This document shows, one piece after another, positions 22,612 to 31,140 of a DNA stretch of 64,000 bases (position 1 is the stretch's first letter; each line of letters starts with the position of its first letter). Source of the stretch: Ariolimax columbianus (taxonomy: Eukaryota; Mollusca; Gastropoda; Stylommatophora; Arionidae). The notes beneath the pieces are model-generated. The model had not been told where the DNA came from, ran no database searches, and was given only the letters and a program-made list of their open reading frames with translations. The position numbers and the translations under genes were made by a program. The stretch is from contig JAVGWX010000004.1 in NCBI GenBank assembly GCA_036924085.1, forward strand, positions 15,093,454-15,157,453. Direction: 5' to 3'.

Positions 22612-24290
22612 CTAGTGATCAATAGTGTGGATGCCCTCCAGAGACTGAGGCGAGGGATGCAAACAATTTTGGCTCACCATAAGCTTGGAAAAGACGAAGG
22701 TCTGTGTGCACAGGTTATTAACACTTCCTCCTCCATAAAGATTGACAGCTTCACACTGGAGGTCATCAACAGTTCACTTATCAGGGGTCTGCCATCAGCA
22801 ACACTCCCTTGCTCGAGATGGAAATAGACAGTAGGCTTCACAGGGTGAGCACTGTCATGGCTCGCCTGACAAAGAGAGTCTGGGAGAACAATGCACTCGC
22901 TTCACCAAGGTCCGGGCCTATTAAACCTGCGTTCTTGTCATTCTCATATTTGGAATTGGGTATTAGCTGCGACTCAACACCTTGCACATGAGGGGACCAT
23001 GGTGTATATTGAGGATTGGGTGGAAAAAGAGTGCCACATAATGTAATTTTACAGCGAGCAAATATTTCTAGCATGTACTCGCTATTAAGCCAGCGACGTC
23101 TTTGATGGTTATGGCATGTTTACCACATGGAAGATGAGAGGCTGCCAAAGAATATTCTCTATGGACATCTTGCCATTGGAGCTAGAAGAATCTACCATCC
23201 CACACTGCGATTCAAGGACGTATGTAAGAGGGACATGAAGTCGTGCAACATTATATCAGAGGGCTCAGAAACGATTGCTCAGGATTGAACTGTTTAGAGA
23301 CAGTCAGTTGAAAGGACTATAGGTCAGGTCGACGTCTGACAGCGTAAGAAGAAGAAAGGACTATAGGTCAGGTCGACGTCTGACAGCGTAAGAAGAAGAA
23401 GAAAGGACTATAGGTCAGGTCGACGTCTGACAGCGTAAGAAGAAGAAGAAAGGACTATAGGTCAGGTCGACGTCTGACAGCGTAAGAAGAAGAAGAAAGG
23501 ACTATAGGTCAGGTCGACGTCTGACAGCGTAAGAAGAAGAAGAAAGGACTATAGGTCAGGTCGACGTCTGACAGCGTAAGAAGAAGAAAGGACTATAGGT
23601 CAGGTCGACGTCTGACAGCGTAAGAAGAAGAAAGGACTATAGGTCAGGTCGACGTCTGACAGCGTAAGAAGAAGAAAGGACTATAGGTCAGGTCGACGTC
23701 TGACAGCGTAAGAAGAAGAAAGGACTATAGGTCAGGTCGACGTCTGACAGCGTAAGAAGAAGAAGAAAGGACTATAGGTCAGGTCGACGTCTGACAGCGT
23801 AAGAAGAAGAAGAAAGGACTGTAGGTCAGGTCGACGTCTGACAGCGTAAGAAGAAGAAGAAAGGACTATAGGTCAGGTCGACGTCTGACAGCGTAAGAAG
23901 AAGAAGAAAGGACTATAGGTCAGGTCGACGTCTGACAGCGTAAGAAGAAGAAGAAAGGACTATAGGTCAGGTCGACGTCTGACAGCGTAAGAAGAAGAAA
24001 GGACTATAGGTCAGGTCGACGTCTGACAGCGTAAGAAGAAGAAAGGACTATAGGTCAGGTCGACGTCTGACAGCGTAAAAAGAAGAAAGGACTATAGGTC
24101 AGGTCGACGTCTGACAGCGTAAGAAGAAGAAGAAAGGACTATAGGTCAGGTCGACGTCTGACAGCGTAAGAAGAAGAAGAAAGGACTTTAGGTCAGGTCG
24201 ACGTCTGACAGCGTAAGAAGAAGAAGAAAGGACTATAGTGGCTGTCGACGCTCGTAGAGACTTTGCTGCAGAGAAAGACTGAAAACTTAT
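22612..24290 (+). mobile_element. RTE-like LINE C-terminus interrupted by a minisatellite
   Basis: The + strand holds IKIDSFTLEVINS, SLEMEIDSRLHRVSTVMARL and TKRVWENNALAS (thumb region), then MEDERLPKNILYGHL, HPTLRFKDVCKRDMKS and SETIAQD. The coding trace carries on after the array at 24238 with VAVDARRDFAAEKD. This is the same family as the fragments at 9.9-11.0 and 28.1-28.8 kb. Many frame breaks are present. Confidence 0.7.
23311..24238. repeat. Minisatellite, 20 units of 44/47 bp, built from TSD plus LINE tail
   Basis: Twenty units carry aaaggactatag followed by 'gtcaggtcgacgtctgacag' type tail sequence and (aag)3 or (aag)4; a last aaaggactatag at 24227-24238 closes the array. 916 bp for 20 units fits 8 units of 44 and 12 of 47 bp. 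The 12-mer is the host sequence at the left edge of the array; the remainder equals the 3' end of the Nimbus-like LINE (compare 6780-6808). Single-base variants (gtagg, tttagg, gtaaaaag) mark individual units. Confidence 0.93.
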
Positions 24291-24483
24291 TTGAGTGTAG
24301 TAATGTATATGTATGTTATTATATTAGAAATTGAGTATTCCAGAAATAGAGAAACAGAGAACATAAATACGTATTATATATTTTTTACTTTAAAACAACT
24401 AAATTTGGGAAAATAATAACATTTTGCTCCTCAAAGAAACCTTTTTTTTTTTTTTTTTATTCTCTGAAATGTTAGACACATCT

Positions 24484-24620
24484 TTTTCTGCGTTTGTTCT
24501 CAATCTCCTGCTACTAGGACCTGAACAGAGCTTTGTAAGTAGCAGGATGTAGTCTGGATAACGGAATGCTTTGTGTCGCTAGTTTACAGCTTGCCTGCGA
24601 TATTTGGAACTTCTGACAAT
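24484..24620 (-). mobile_element. GAA-tail SINE A, 5'-truncated
   Basis: 'gtttgttctcaatctcctgc' through 'gtttacagcttgcctgcgat' matches the SINE A 3' half. The 5' half is absent. Confidence 0.72.
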
Positions 24621-24696
24621 TAGACACATCATATTCTCAGAATCAGAGTTATAAAAATAGCGATGTGCAAGGGTTGGTTTACTGTACTACATTAAA

Positions 24697-24940
24697 GTCT
24701 CCTGTGCAAAGTGGTTAAGCCGTTTGCCTTGTGTTTAGATAATCAGGGTTCAAATTCGAGCTGCGGTGGCCGGTTCATGATGGCAATTTTTTTTCCGGAG
24801 ATCTCTGGATTCATTGCTGTAGCTATGGAGTTCATGCTTTGTGTGATGCTCTCGGCATGCGGGATGCCGTTCTGCGGAGAGAGACCGAACCATATGAGGA
24901 GACCCGAGGCGATGAAGTCGAGCTCTCGCCATTAACCTAA
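24697..24940 (+). mobile_element. tRNA-derived SINE, separate family
   Basis: The head shows an A-box-like 'caaagtggttaagccgtttg' and a B box 'gggttcaaattc' about 40 bp later, followed by a ~180-bp unique body ('ggccggttcatgatggcaat', 'gacccgaggcgatgaagtcg'). Box spacing fits a tRNA-derived Pol III promoter. The small ORFs in it are not genes. Confidence 0.7.
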
Positions 24941-25444
24941 CCTATCCTTTAACATTAAAGATTTGCATTTTGGACACAATTCCTGATTACAATTTTGAAA
25001 ATATATGTTTAGTGTAACATGTTTTTCTAATAACACTTTTGTATGCTGGTTAATTTGTATCTACTTATTAAAAAATAATTTAACGGCTGTCTACAAAATG
25101 GCACAAACAAATAACAGGGTTACTCAAGATTACCATGTATATGAATTAAAACTGCCGTTGAATACACATGAAGAAAACACAATTCTTCTCATTAGGTCAG
25201 TATTCAGGCAAACATCGCAGATTTGCATTGCTGTCTTACTGTGAAGAGTACATTCATTATCCCTGTTTTTCAATGGGATGAGTGAGCATGAGATCCATCT
25301 GCCTCTGCAAAAAAGAACTAAAGAAAATCTTTGATACAGAAAAGGAAATATAATTAGTTTGAATAAGGTGAGCCAATTCAGGGTTGTCTCTCAACTGTGA
25401 ATAGTAAATACCCGTAAGCATATATTTCTTTATTTAAAAATATT
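24941..25444. other. No gene seen
   Basis: AT-rich DNA with a 79-aa ORF (25005-25244) lacking any recognisable motif. Confidence 0.45.
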
Positions 25445-25693
25445 TTTTTTTTGGCGTCCGCCTTATTTCTCTATTCCCCAAGGCGGGTGTGCGTTGCACT
25501 GTGGTTTTTATTTTGCGCCTGTCGGCCCAGTGCATCCGACTTCAGCATGCATTTTATGTAAGGGTCTGCTTCCTCCTGCATTTTCTAAGGGTTTGCTTCC
25601 CCGGGGTAACGGCCGGTGCTGTGATGGGGATCGAACCCAGCACCTTCGGATTGTGAGCCGTGCCACTTAACCACTAGGCTACGCCGTCCCCTT
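25445..25693 (-). mobile_element. tRNA-derived SINE family B
   Basis: A reversed copy: poly(T) at 25445 is the A-tail, then the body ('gcgcctgtcggcccagtgca', 'cccggggtaacggccggtgc'), then the B box 'gggatcgaaccc' and the A box 'ccttaaccactaggctacg' in reverse. Nearly full length. Confidence 0.85.
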
Positions 25694-25854
25694 ATTTTTT
25701 GATTCAGCTAAGGATATTTTAGATTGTAAAAGTGCAACACCGCCTCAAGCCCAGCAGTACTAAATTTTACATATCAATAAAAATTGTTTATCTACAGCAA
25801 TATGTCATGCTTACATGTAAACATGTGGTTATGGAACAAAAAAGTAATGTGTTG

Positions 25855-25935
25855 ACATGGATGGCGTGGGGTTGTGAGGATGTCTTCATGTGTGCCCCAA
25901 CAACCTCACTGGTTACGGGATGACCTGACATTGTC
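25855..25935 (+). mobile_element. LINE 3'-end fragment
   Basis: 'ggatgtcttcatgtgtgccc' through 'cggttacgggatgacctgac' (approximate) matches the 3' end of the twin-primed LINE at 48510-48565. It is about 80 bp and strongly 5'-truncated. Confidence 0.6.
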
Positions 25936-26120
25936 ATTGGAAACCATACTCCCTTATTATTTAAGGCCCATTATAAAATCAATCTTATGATTCAGTTGTA
26001 ATTTAATTTTAATCACTATACCAGGAACAACACGCTTTGGCAAATAGCCGGCGAAACGCCTGACTGTTTTGAAGTTCAAAAGGGTATAAGACAGGGATGT
26101 ATACTCTCCCCTTATCTATT

Positions 26121-26149
26121 CTTCTTCTTCGTACGCTAACAGACGTCAA
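26121..26149 (-). mobile_element. 29-nt LINE 3'-tail insertion with 11-bp TSD
   Basis: The insert begins cttcttcttcgtacgctaac and ends agacgtcaa. It is flanked by ccttatctatt at 26110-26120 and 26150-26160. On the minus strand it is the last 29 nt of a Nimbus-like LINE (gacgtctg...gaagaag). Removing the insert and one TSD restores the RT reading SPYLFNIYAE, so the duplication is certain. Confidence 0.92.
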
Positions 26150-26788
26150 CCTTATCTATTTAATATATATGCTGAATCTATAATAAGGAGCGTCAAAAAT
26201 GATGGAAAATTACAAGTTTGAGCCATTAACAATTGGAGGGAATGAGATACCGGAGCTCAGATATGCAGATGACACAGTTGTTCTCTCAAAGAGTACTGCG
26301 GGACTGGAACGGATGATTCTGTTGGTAAAACAACATGACAAGACCAAAATCTATACCTGAATATAAGTAAAACCAAAATAGTGAGTACAGACAAGGCAAA
26401 GACCAAACCTAAAGTTATTTTAGATCAACAGGAAATTGAGAAAGTCACAACTTTTGAGTACCTCAGCTCAATTATAAGCAACAATGGAGATTGCCTGAAG
26501 GAAGTCAGTCGAAGAATGGCAATGCAGAGGTTAAATAAAATGAGAAACTTATGGAAGAACTCAAATAAAATGACGAACACAAAATTCCTGCGAACTTGCA
26601 TTTTCCCTGTGGCAATGTGTGGATGTGAAACGTGGACCACCAAACAAAAATTTAATTATAGGATTAAATCTTTTGAGCTAAAATATTACAGAAGGGTGCT
26701 CAGAATACCATGGATAGTGAAAAGGACAAATGCAGATATCCTACAGAACTGGATATAGAGAAAAATTTGTTAGTAGACAATATCTCGA

Positions 26789-27165
26789 GTGGTCTGCCGG
26801 GGTCTTTGTGTATGACAAAGACAAGAATAGCACCACTGCCTCACAGAGAGCATGTCATAAGAAGTGACTAACTGTGTGACATGGCATAACACCAGTCAAG
26901 GTTAGGTGGTTCGGTTAGAGCAGCATAGATGGTGCCTAACAGGCTGCGGGTCTACTTTGCTCTAGTGTTTGAGTCTATTAAAATGGTCTCGCACATCGGT
27001 TAACCACCCTCCGTAAGCGCTTGTCCTAGCGCAGTGGAGTATTAAGCTGCTCGCCTGTTTCGCTAAACAGGAAACCCTTCTTCTTGCTACATCCAACTCA
27101 TACCAGAGCTGGGACCCGCACAGGGGCATATGCCCCTGTAGAAGTACAGGTCAACTAGGAATTCA
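26789..27165 (+). mobile_element. Repeat family C, inserted in the RTE-like LINE
   Basis: About 375 bp: 'ctttgtgtatgacaaagaca', 'ctaacaggctgcgggtctac', 'cgcacatcggttaaccaccc', ending 'gaagtacaggtcaactagga'. The LINE reading stops at its left edge and restarts at its right edge; caatatctcg and caatatcttg flank it as an imperfect TSD. Other copies: 44228-44575 (minus), 22225-22345 and 62690-62775 (partial). Non-coding, class unknown. Confidence 0.7.
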
Positions 27166-27349
27166 GAAACAATATCTTGTCCAGAAAACTAAAATATTTT
27201 GGCCACATAAGAGAATGATAGTGGAGGGTATGGTGCTTGGAAAGCCGGGCAAAGGCAAACCGAGGAGAAATGAACACAAGACATACCGGATTTCCTGATG
27301 ATGACAATTACAGAGATAGGATTGCCAGCCGATCTGCTTGCTTATTTCA

Positions 27350-27990
27350 CAATGAGACAGTATCCTTCTTCTGTCACCCTCAGATCAAGGTCCCAGTTTC
27401 TCTTACGAAGGGCACCGATGTTTGAAAGGCTGGTTTATCACTGTAAGCTTTTGTCTCGCAGTATTGTACTCTATCTTCCTGTGTGAGCATGCAGCTGTTG
27501 TTGCAAAGAGGACACTTGAGTCTGTTATTACCAGTTCTCAGTCAGTCTGAAAATGATGACTTGCTTTTCTCAAGTTAAATCATAGTAGCTGTGTTCTTTT
27601 CTGAATTATGGGAGGGGGGGATGATGTATTGATCAGCCCATTGTCCCCTGAAGTTGGCTTTAATTATAGTCTTTGTCTCATTATACATGATGCTCAGATC
27701 TGTTTGTGGGGAAGCTCCTCCACACTTTGCTAGTTTGTCTGTAGCTTCATTGTCTTCAATATTGCAGTGGGATGGGATCCACTGTATGACCAACTTTGGG
27801 TGTTCTGCTGAGAGCTGTGTGAGAGAGCACATACATTTCTACTATTGCTGACGAGGCATCTGTCAGGAATACTATATTTTCCTGGTGGATATCTTCATCT
27901 TGGATTACAAACTCAGCAGTGACCTTCAGTGCCTCTGCTTCTGCACATAAATTATTGGAGTATGTTTCTGTTACACCGTGCGGCGCATAG
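27350..27990 (-). mobile_element. Nimbus-like RNase H remnant
   Basis: The minus strand contains KLVIQWIPSHCNIEDNEATD, KLAKCGGASPQTDLSIMYNE and KTIIKANFRGQWADQYI. These are the RNase H histidine block and downstream spacer; upstream, 'AEALKVTAEFVIQDEDI' and 'IVFLTDASSAI'-like pieces occur at 27950-27850. It is 5'-truncated and decayed at the knuckle end. Confidence 0.72.
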
Positions 27991-28059
27991 GAAATATGGT
28001 GTTAGGTCCATATTATTTTTTTATTTTGTAATCTACTAACCACATACTTTGGTAGAATG

Positions 28060-28780
28060 CGCTCGATGGTCTGGGCACATCGTGGCATCAGTGTCAAGAC
28101 CAAACTCAAAGTCTACCATGCAACCATCATTCCAACCCTACTATACGCTTGTGAAAGCTGGACTGTATACTCTGGACATGCAAGGAGGTTAAACCACTTC
28201 CACACAGAAACCTGAGGTGAACATTCCACATCCGATGGCAAGATCGTGTCACTGACATTGAGGTTCTCTCGGGGGCTAACATGCCCAGCATCCATGCACT
28301 GCTAGAAAAAGCACGACTAGGATGGGCCGGACACCTCATTCGTATGTCAGACGAGCGGCTCCCAAAGAAGCTTCTCTACGGCGAGCTAAGAGAGAGAGGG
28401 CATTCAAAGAAACGTTTTAAAGACGGTCTGAAGGACTCACTGAAATGTTGCCAGATAGACATCGACACCTGGGAATGTCTTGCGCAAAACAGATCTGACT
28501 GGAGAAGCGCAGTCAAAGCGGGTGTAGCTACAGGCAAAGACGACCGTGTTGTGAAAGCCCAGAGCAGACGCGAGACCCGGAAATCCCGAACAGCGGAAAC
28601 ACCATCGCCTTCTACAAACCTCGTGTGCCCGATATGTAGCAGATGTTTTCGTGCCCACATTGGCCTATTCAGCCACATGCGCACCCACACCCAAAAGGGA
28701 AATCTGTGACAAGGATGATGTCGGCGGTCCTCATTGACAACGATGGACAGCTACTAGATGATGTGGTCAGCATCATGTTG
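28060..28780 (+). mobile_element. LINE C-terminus with terminal C2H2 zinc finger
   Basis: The 142-aa frame at 28281-28709 reads MPSIHALLEKARLGWAGHLI, DERLPKKLLYGELRERGHSK, RFKDGLKDSLK and, at its end, VCPICSRCFRAHIGLFSHM followed by RTH. The spacing C-x2-C-x12-H-x3-H is a C2H2 finger. Degraded upstream sequence reads LYACESWTVYSGHARRL-like and 'RWQDRVTDIEVL'. Such fingers at the end of the ORF occur in a LINE group common in molluscan genomes (family knowledge). It lies 2.2 kb upstream of the first proven KRIT1 exon. Confidence 0.8.
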
Positions 28781-28867
28781 TCAGTACTATAATTTTTATT
28801 TCTCTGTTCCTTAGTTGGTAATAGTCCTCCACCACCTTCATTGAATGTGGATTTGTTAGCTGAGTCA

Positions 28868-28901
<34 letters not shown>
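28868..28901. repeat. (TA)n microsatellite
   Basis: About 16 uninterrupted TA dinucleotides. Confidence 0.9.
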
Positions 28902-28904
<3 letters not shown>

Positions 28905-29089
28905 CGTAGTCGCCTCCTAGTCGTCTTGTCCTTGACTTGCCACTGGGGTTGGGCAGCACGAGACGAGAGAGTGAGGATAAAGATTAGCGCAGTTAATCCT
29001 TACTAAAAATAGTGCTAGCAAAATAAATTATGACATCATCGTCTATGATGGACGGCGGCCTTTGCCTTTGATATATATGCAATAAATTA

Positions 29090-30440
29090 CCTTTCTAAAT
29101 CTGTCCAAGTTCCCTTTTTTTAAATTTCCTTTATGGTTTCTTGCACCTCAGGGGATTTTTGCTTTTTTCTGTAGTGGAATTTGGAATGTTTGTTTTAGAT
29201 TTCTAGCCACTTCCTGTGTTATTATTGGGTCTGCTCTTGCAAGATCTTTTCTGATGATATGAAGTGGTTTCTCTTAATCTCCCTCTTCCATGCATATTAT
29301 TCTGTCATATATTGGATGGTGTCCACTGCATGACAGTCTTGCACTGGTTACTTGTTCAGGCAGTAGAACTTGTAGACCTAGCATGTTCCTGGACTTCAGT
29401 GCTTGGAGTGCTGATTTTGCATTTATTAGAAATACTACAGGTTGTGGACTGAGATTGGTGTTCAACAGTTTCTCAGTTGTCACCTGGATTTCTGCATTAT
29501 AATTATGACACAATTTTCCGGTTGGTACTCCAACTGTATCTCTTATATTGTTTGGATATTCTTTGCACACTCCTGCGTCTCCATAACTTCACTGCATTTT
29601 GTACTGACCGATCTGTGCATATTTAGGTCCAGATGTCTTGCTGTTTTCTTCATCCAGGAAAATGAGAGTAACTGTTCTACATTGTACACTTTTCTATTCA
29701 TCTTTGTCTAGTTCTCTTTTCACTTTTGTTTAGATGCATACTGGTAGTCCATGCTCCTCTCTCCCAGGGGTTTGTTTTGGCATGGACGTTAGGAGGATGT
29801 CAGCTTCAGGTAGATCTATAATTTGCCTACCAAGCCATTTGACCTGGTGCATAAAACTGCTTCTTTTCAGTGGTCCCATTGCTAAATTTTTGAATCTGTC
29901 CTTCATTGGATGGCACAGCATGCAGAGGAACTTTTCTGTTTGTGTTAGTCTGCCTTCTTGTAATTCCACCGAGACAGGGTGCTACTCTCCTTTACATATT
30001 CCTTTTCAACAGTTAGAAGGAACTGACCTGTGGTTACTACCTCCAAGTTGTTTCCCAACAACACATGTAATGTTCCACTCCATACATGGTGAGGGGAATG
30101 CCAAACCTGGTGTAGAGGTGGTGTGCTATGATCTTGAGTAGACAGTTGGTGGGTGGGTTGGTTTGTTAATCAAGATAAGTCTGTTGTCATCTTGCCAGTT
30201 TTCTAGCTCCTTGACCTTCCTATCCAATCAGTTTCTCTTTCGTTATGATTGTATCTAGTGTCCGTGGATGATCATTTACGTACCTGCCTTGATGTTTATC
30301 ACAGGCAGAGTGCCGTAATGTTTTGCGGGATTAGGCATGATTTCATAGTGCACATTTGTGTGTGGCATCCTGATTACTGTAATGCGCTTCTTGGCTAGTT
30401 GTCTCTGTCTTCAGAGCCTATCTTGTAAGAGCAGATTGTT
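29090..30440 (-). mobile_element. Nimbus-like LINE with RT deleted
   Basis: From right to left on the minus strand: an ORF1-end-like stretch (30430-30290), endonuclease pieces (30260-29965, matching 35300-34960 at DNA level), then a direct jump near 29955 to the C-terminal half: TQTEKFLCMLCHPMKDRF, EYPNNIRDTVGVPTGKL and QPVVFLINAKSALQALKS. Compared with the copy at 31.7-36.2 kb, roughly 2 kb containing the RT is absent. An 85-bp duplication (30389-30558) sits in its 5' part. Confidence 0.78.
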
Positions 30441-30558
30441 CTTGCTCTGGGTGCCTTGTTTAACCAGAAATGTTCTTGGCTAGTTGTTTCTGTCTTCAGA
30501 GCCTATCTTGTAAGAGCAGATTGTTCTTGCTCTGGGTGCCTTGTTTAACCAGAAATGT
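30389..30558. repeat. 85-bp tandem duplication
   Basis: 'ttggctagttgtctctgtct ...' at 30391 repeats at 30476 with one substitution; two units. Confidence 0.9.
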
Positions 30559-30734
30559 TCCCTGGGCGAGGTCTCGATGAGGATCAGGACATGTCCATGC
30601 ATTGGTGAGCATAATATCTGCTGCATTTAATGGAGGATCTGCTCTACCATAAGTTGCTGTAGGGTTTCAGGCTTCATCTACCCCAGAGCATTCTGATTTT
30701 AGTGCGCCAGAACCTCACCTCACTCCTTTAAATA

Positions 30735-30930
30735 AACTCTGAACTGATGTACGCAGGAAGAACTTCAAAAGATGAATATACAGGTATGATGAGTCATGTG
30801 ACTGTGGAGCAACACAAGACCCAGACCACCTGATGTTTTGCCCAAACTTTCTGGAAACGACAAGGAAATCTGCGTGGCTGAGCATTGGAAATATGATATC
30901 TGATGTCCTGCTCGGGACACATAAAGTAAG
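30735..30930 (+). mobile_element. LINE RNase H tail fragment
   Basis: The + strand reads YDESCDCGATQDPDHLMFCP, a CxCG...HLxxCP knuckle like that at the end of the LINE polyproteins here but of a different subfamily. It lies immediately upstream of KRIT1 exon 31002. Confidence 0.55.
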
Positions 30931-31001
30931 TAAGTATTAAACAAAGATAATAAAATTAAAATTATACCTCAATCTAATTTTGATTAATTTCTTTTAAAGA
31001 G

Positions 31002-31140
31002 AGGCCAGTTGTTGAATAACGACATCATGGATGTGATGGCTGCTGTGATTAGGCCCAAACAAGGACATTCTAGTCAAGGCTACAAACCTCAGCTGTATGA
31101 GATATTGTTGTTAGACAGCAAGACACCACCAGGGGAAAAG
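31002..31140 (+). CDS. KRIT1: KRIT1 exon a (first proven coding exon)
   Basis: An acceptor AG lies at 30998-30999 or 31000-31001 and a donor gtttgt follows 31140. In-frame ATG at 31027 gives 38 codons ending PPGEK, phase 0. MDVMAAVIRPKQ and YKPQLYEILLLDS align with the human start (AYVAVIRPK, SYEILLHE). The frame is open upstream (G-Q-L-L-N-N-D-I), which also resembles the human N-terminus, so the true start is probably in an earlier exon. Confidence 0.85.

Larger units (their letters stand above)
26030..27300 (+). mobile_element. RTE-like LINE with two nested insertions
   Basis: The + strand encodes RT motifs in order: KGIRQGCILSPYLF, then (after a 29-nt insert) NIYAESIIRSV, ELRYADDTVVLSKS (catalytic YADD), then from 26381 KTKPKVILDQQEIEKVTTFE, AMQRLNKMRNLWKNSNKMT, GCETWTTKQKFNYRIKSFEL and RRVLRIPWIVKRTNADIL. 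After the family C insert (26789-27165) it resumes with a 'FGHxxR..MVEGMVLGKPGKGKPRR' tail. Small frameshifts near 26345 and in the tail show that it is dead. Confidence 0.8.

Noticed and set aside
23311..24238. CRISPR array (regular 44/47-bp units)
   Set aside because: There are no unique spacers between repeats, the units are simple tandem copies, and the genome is eukaryotic.
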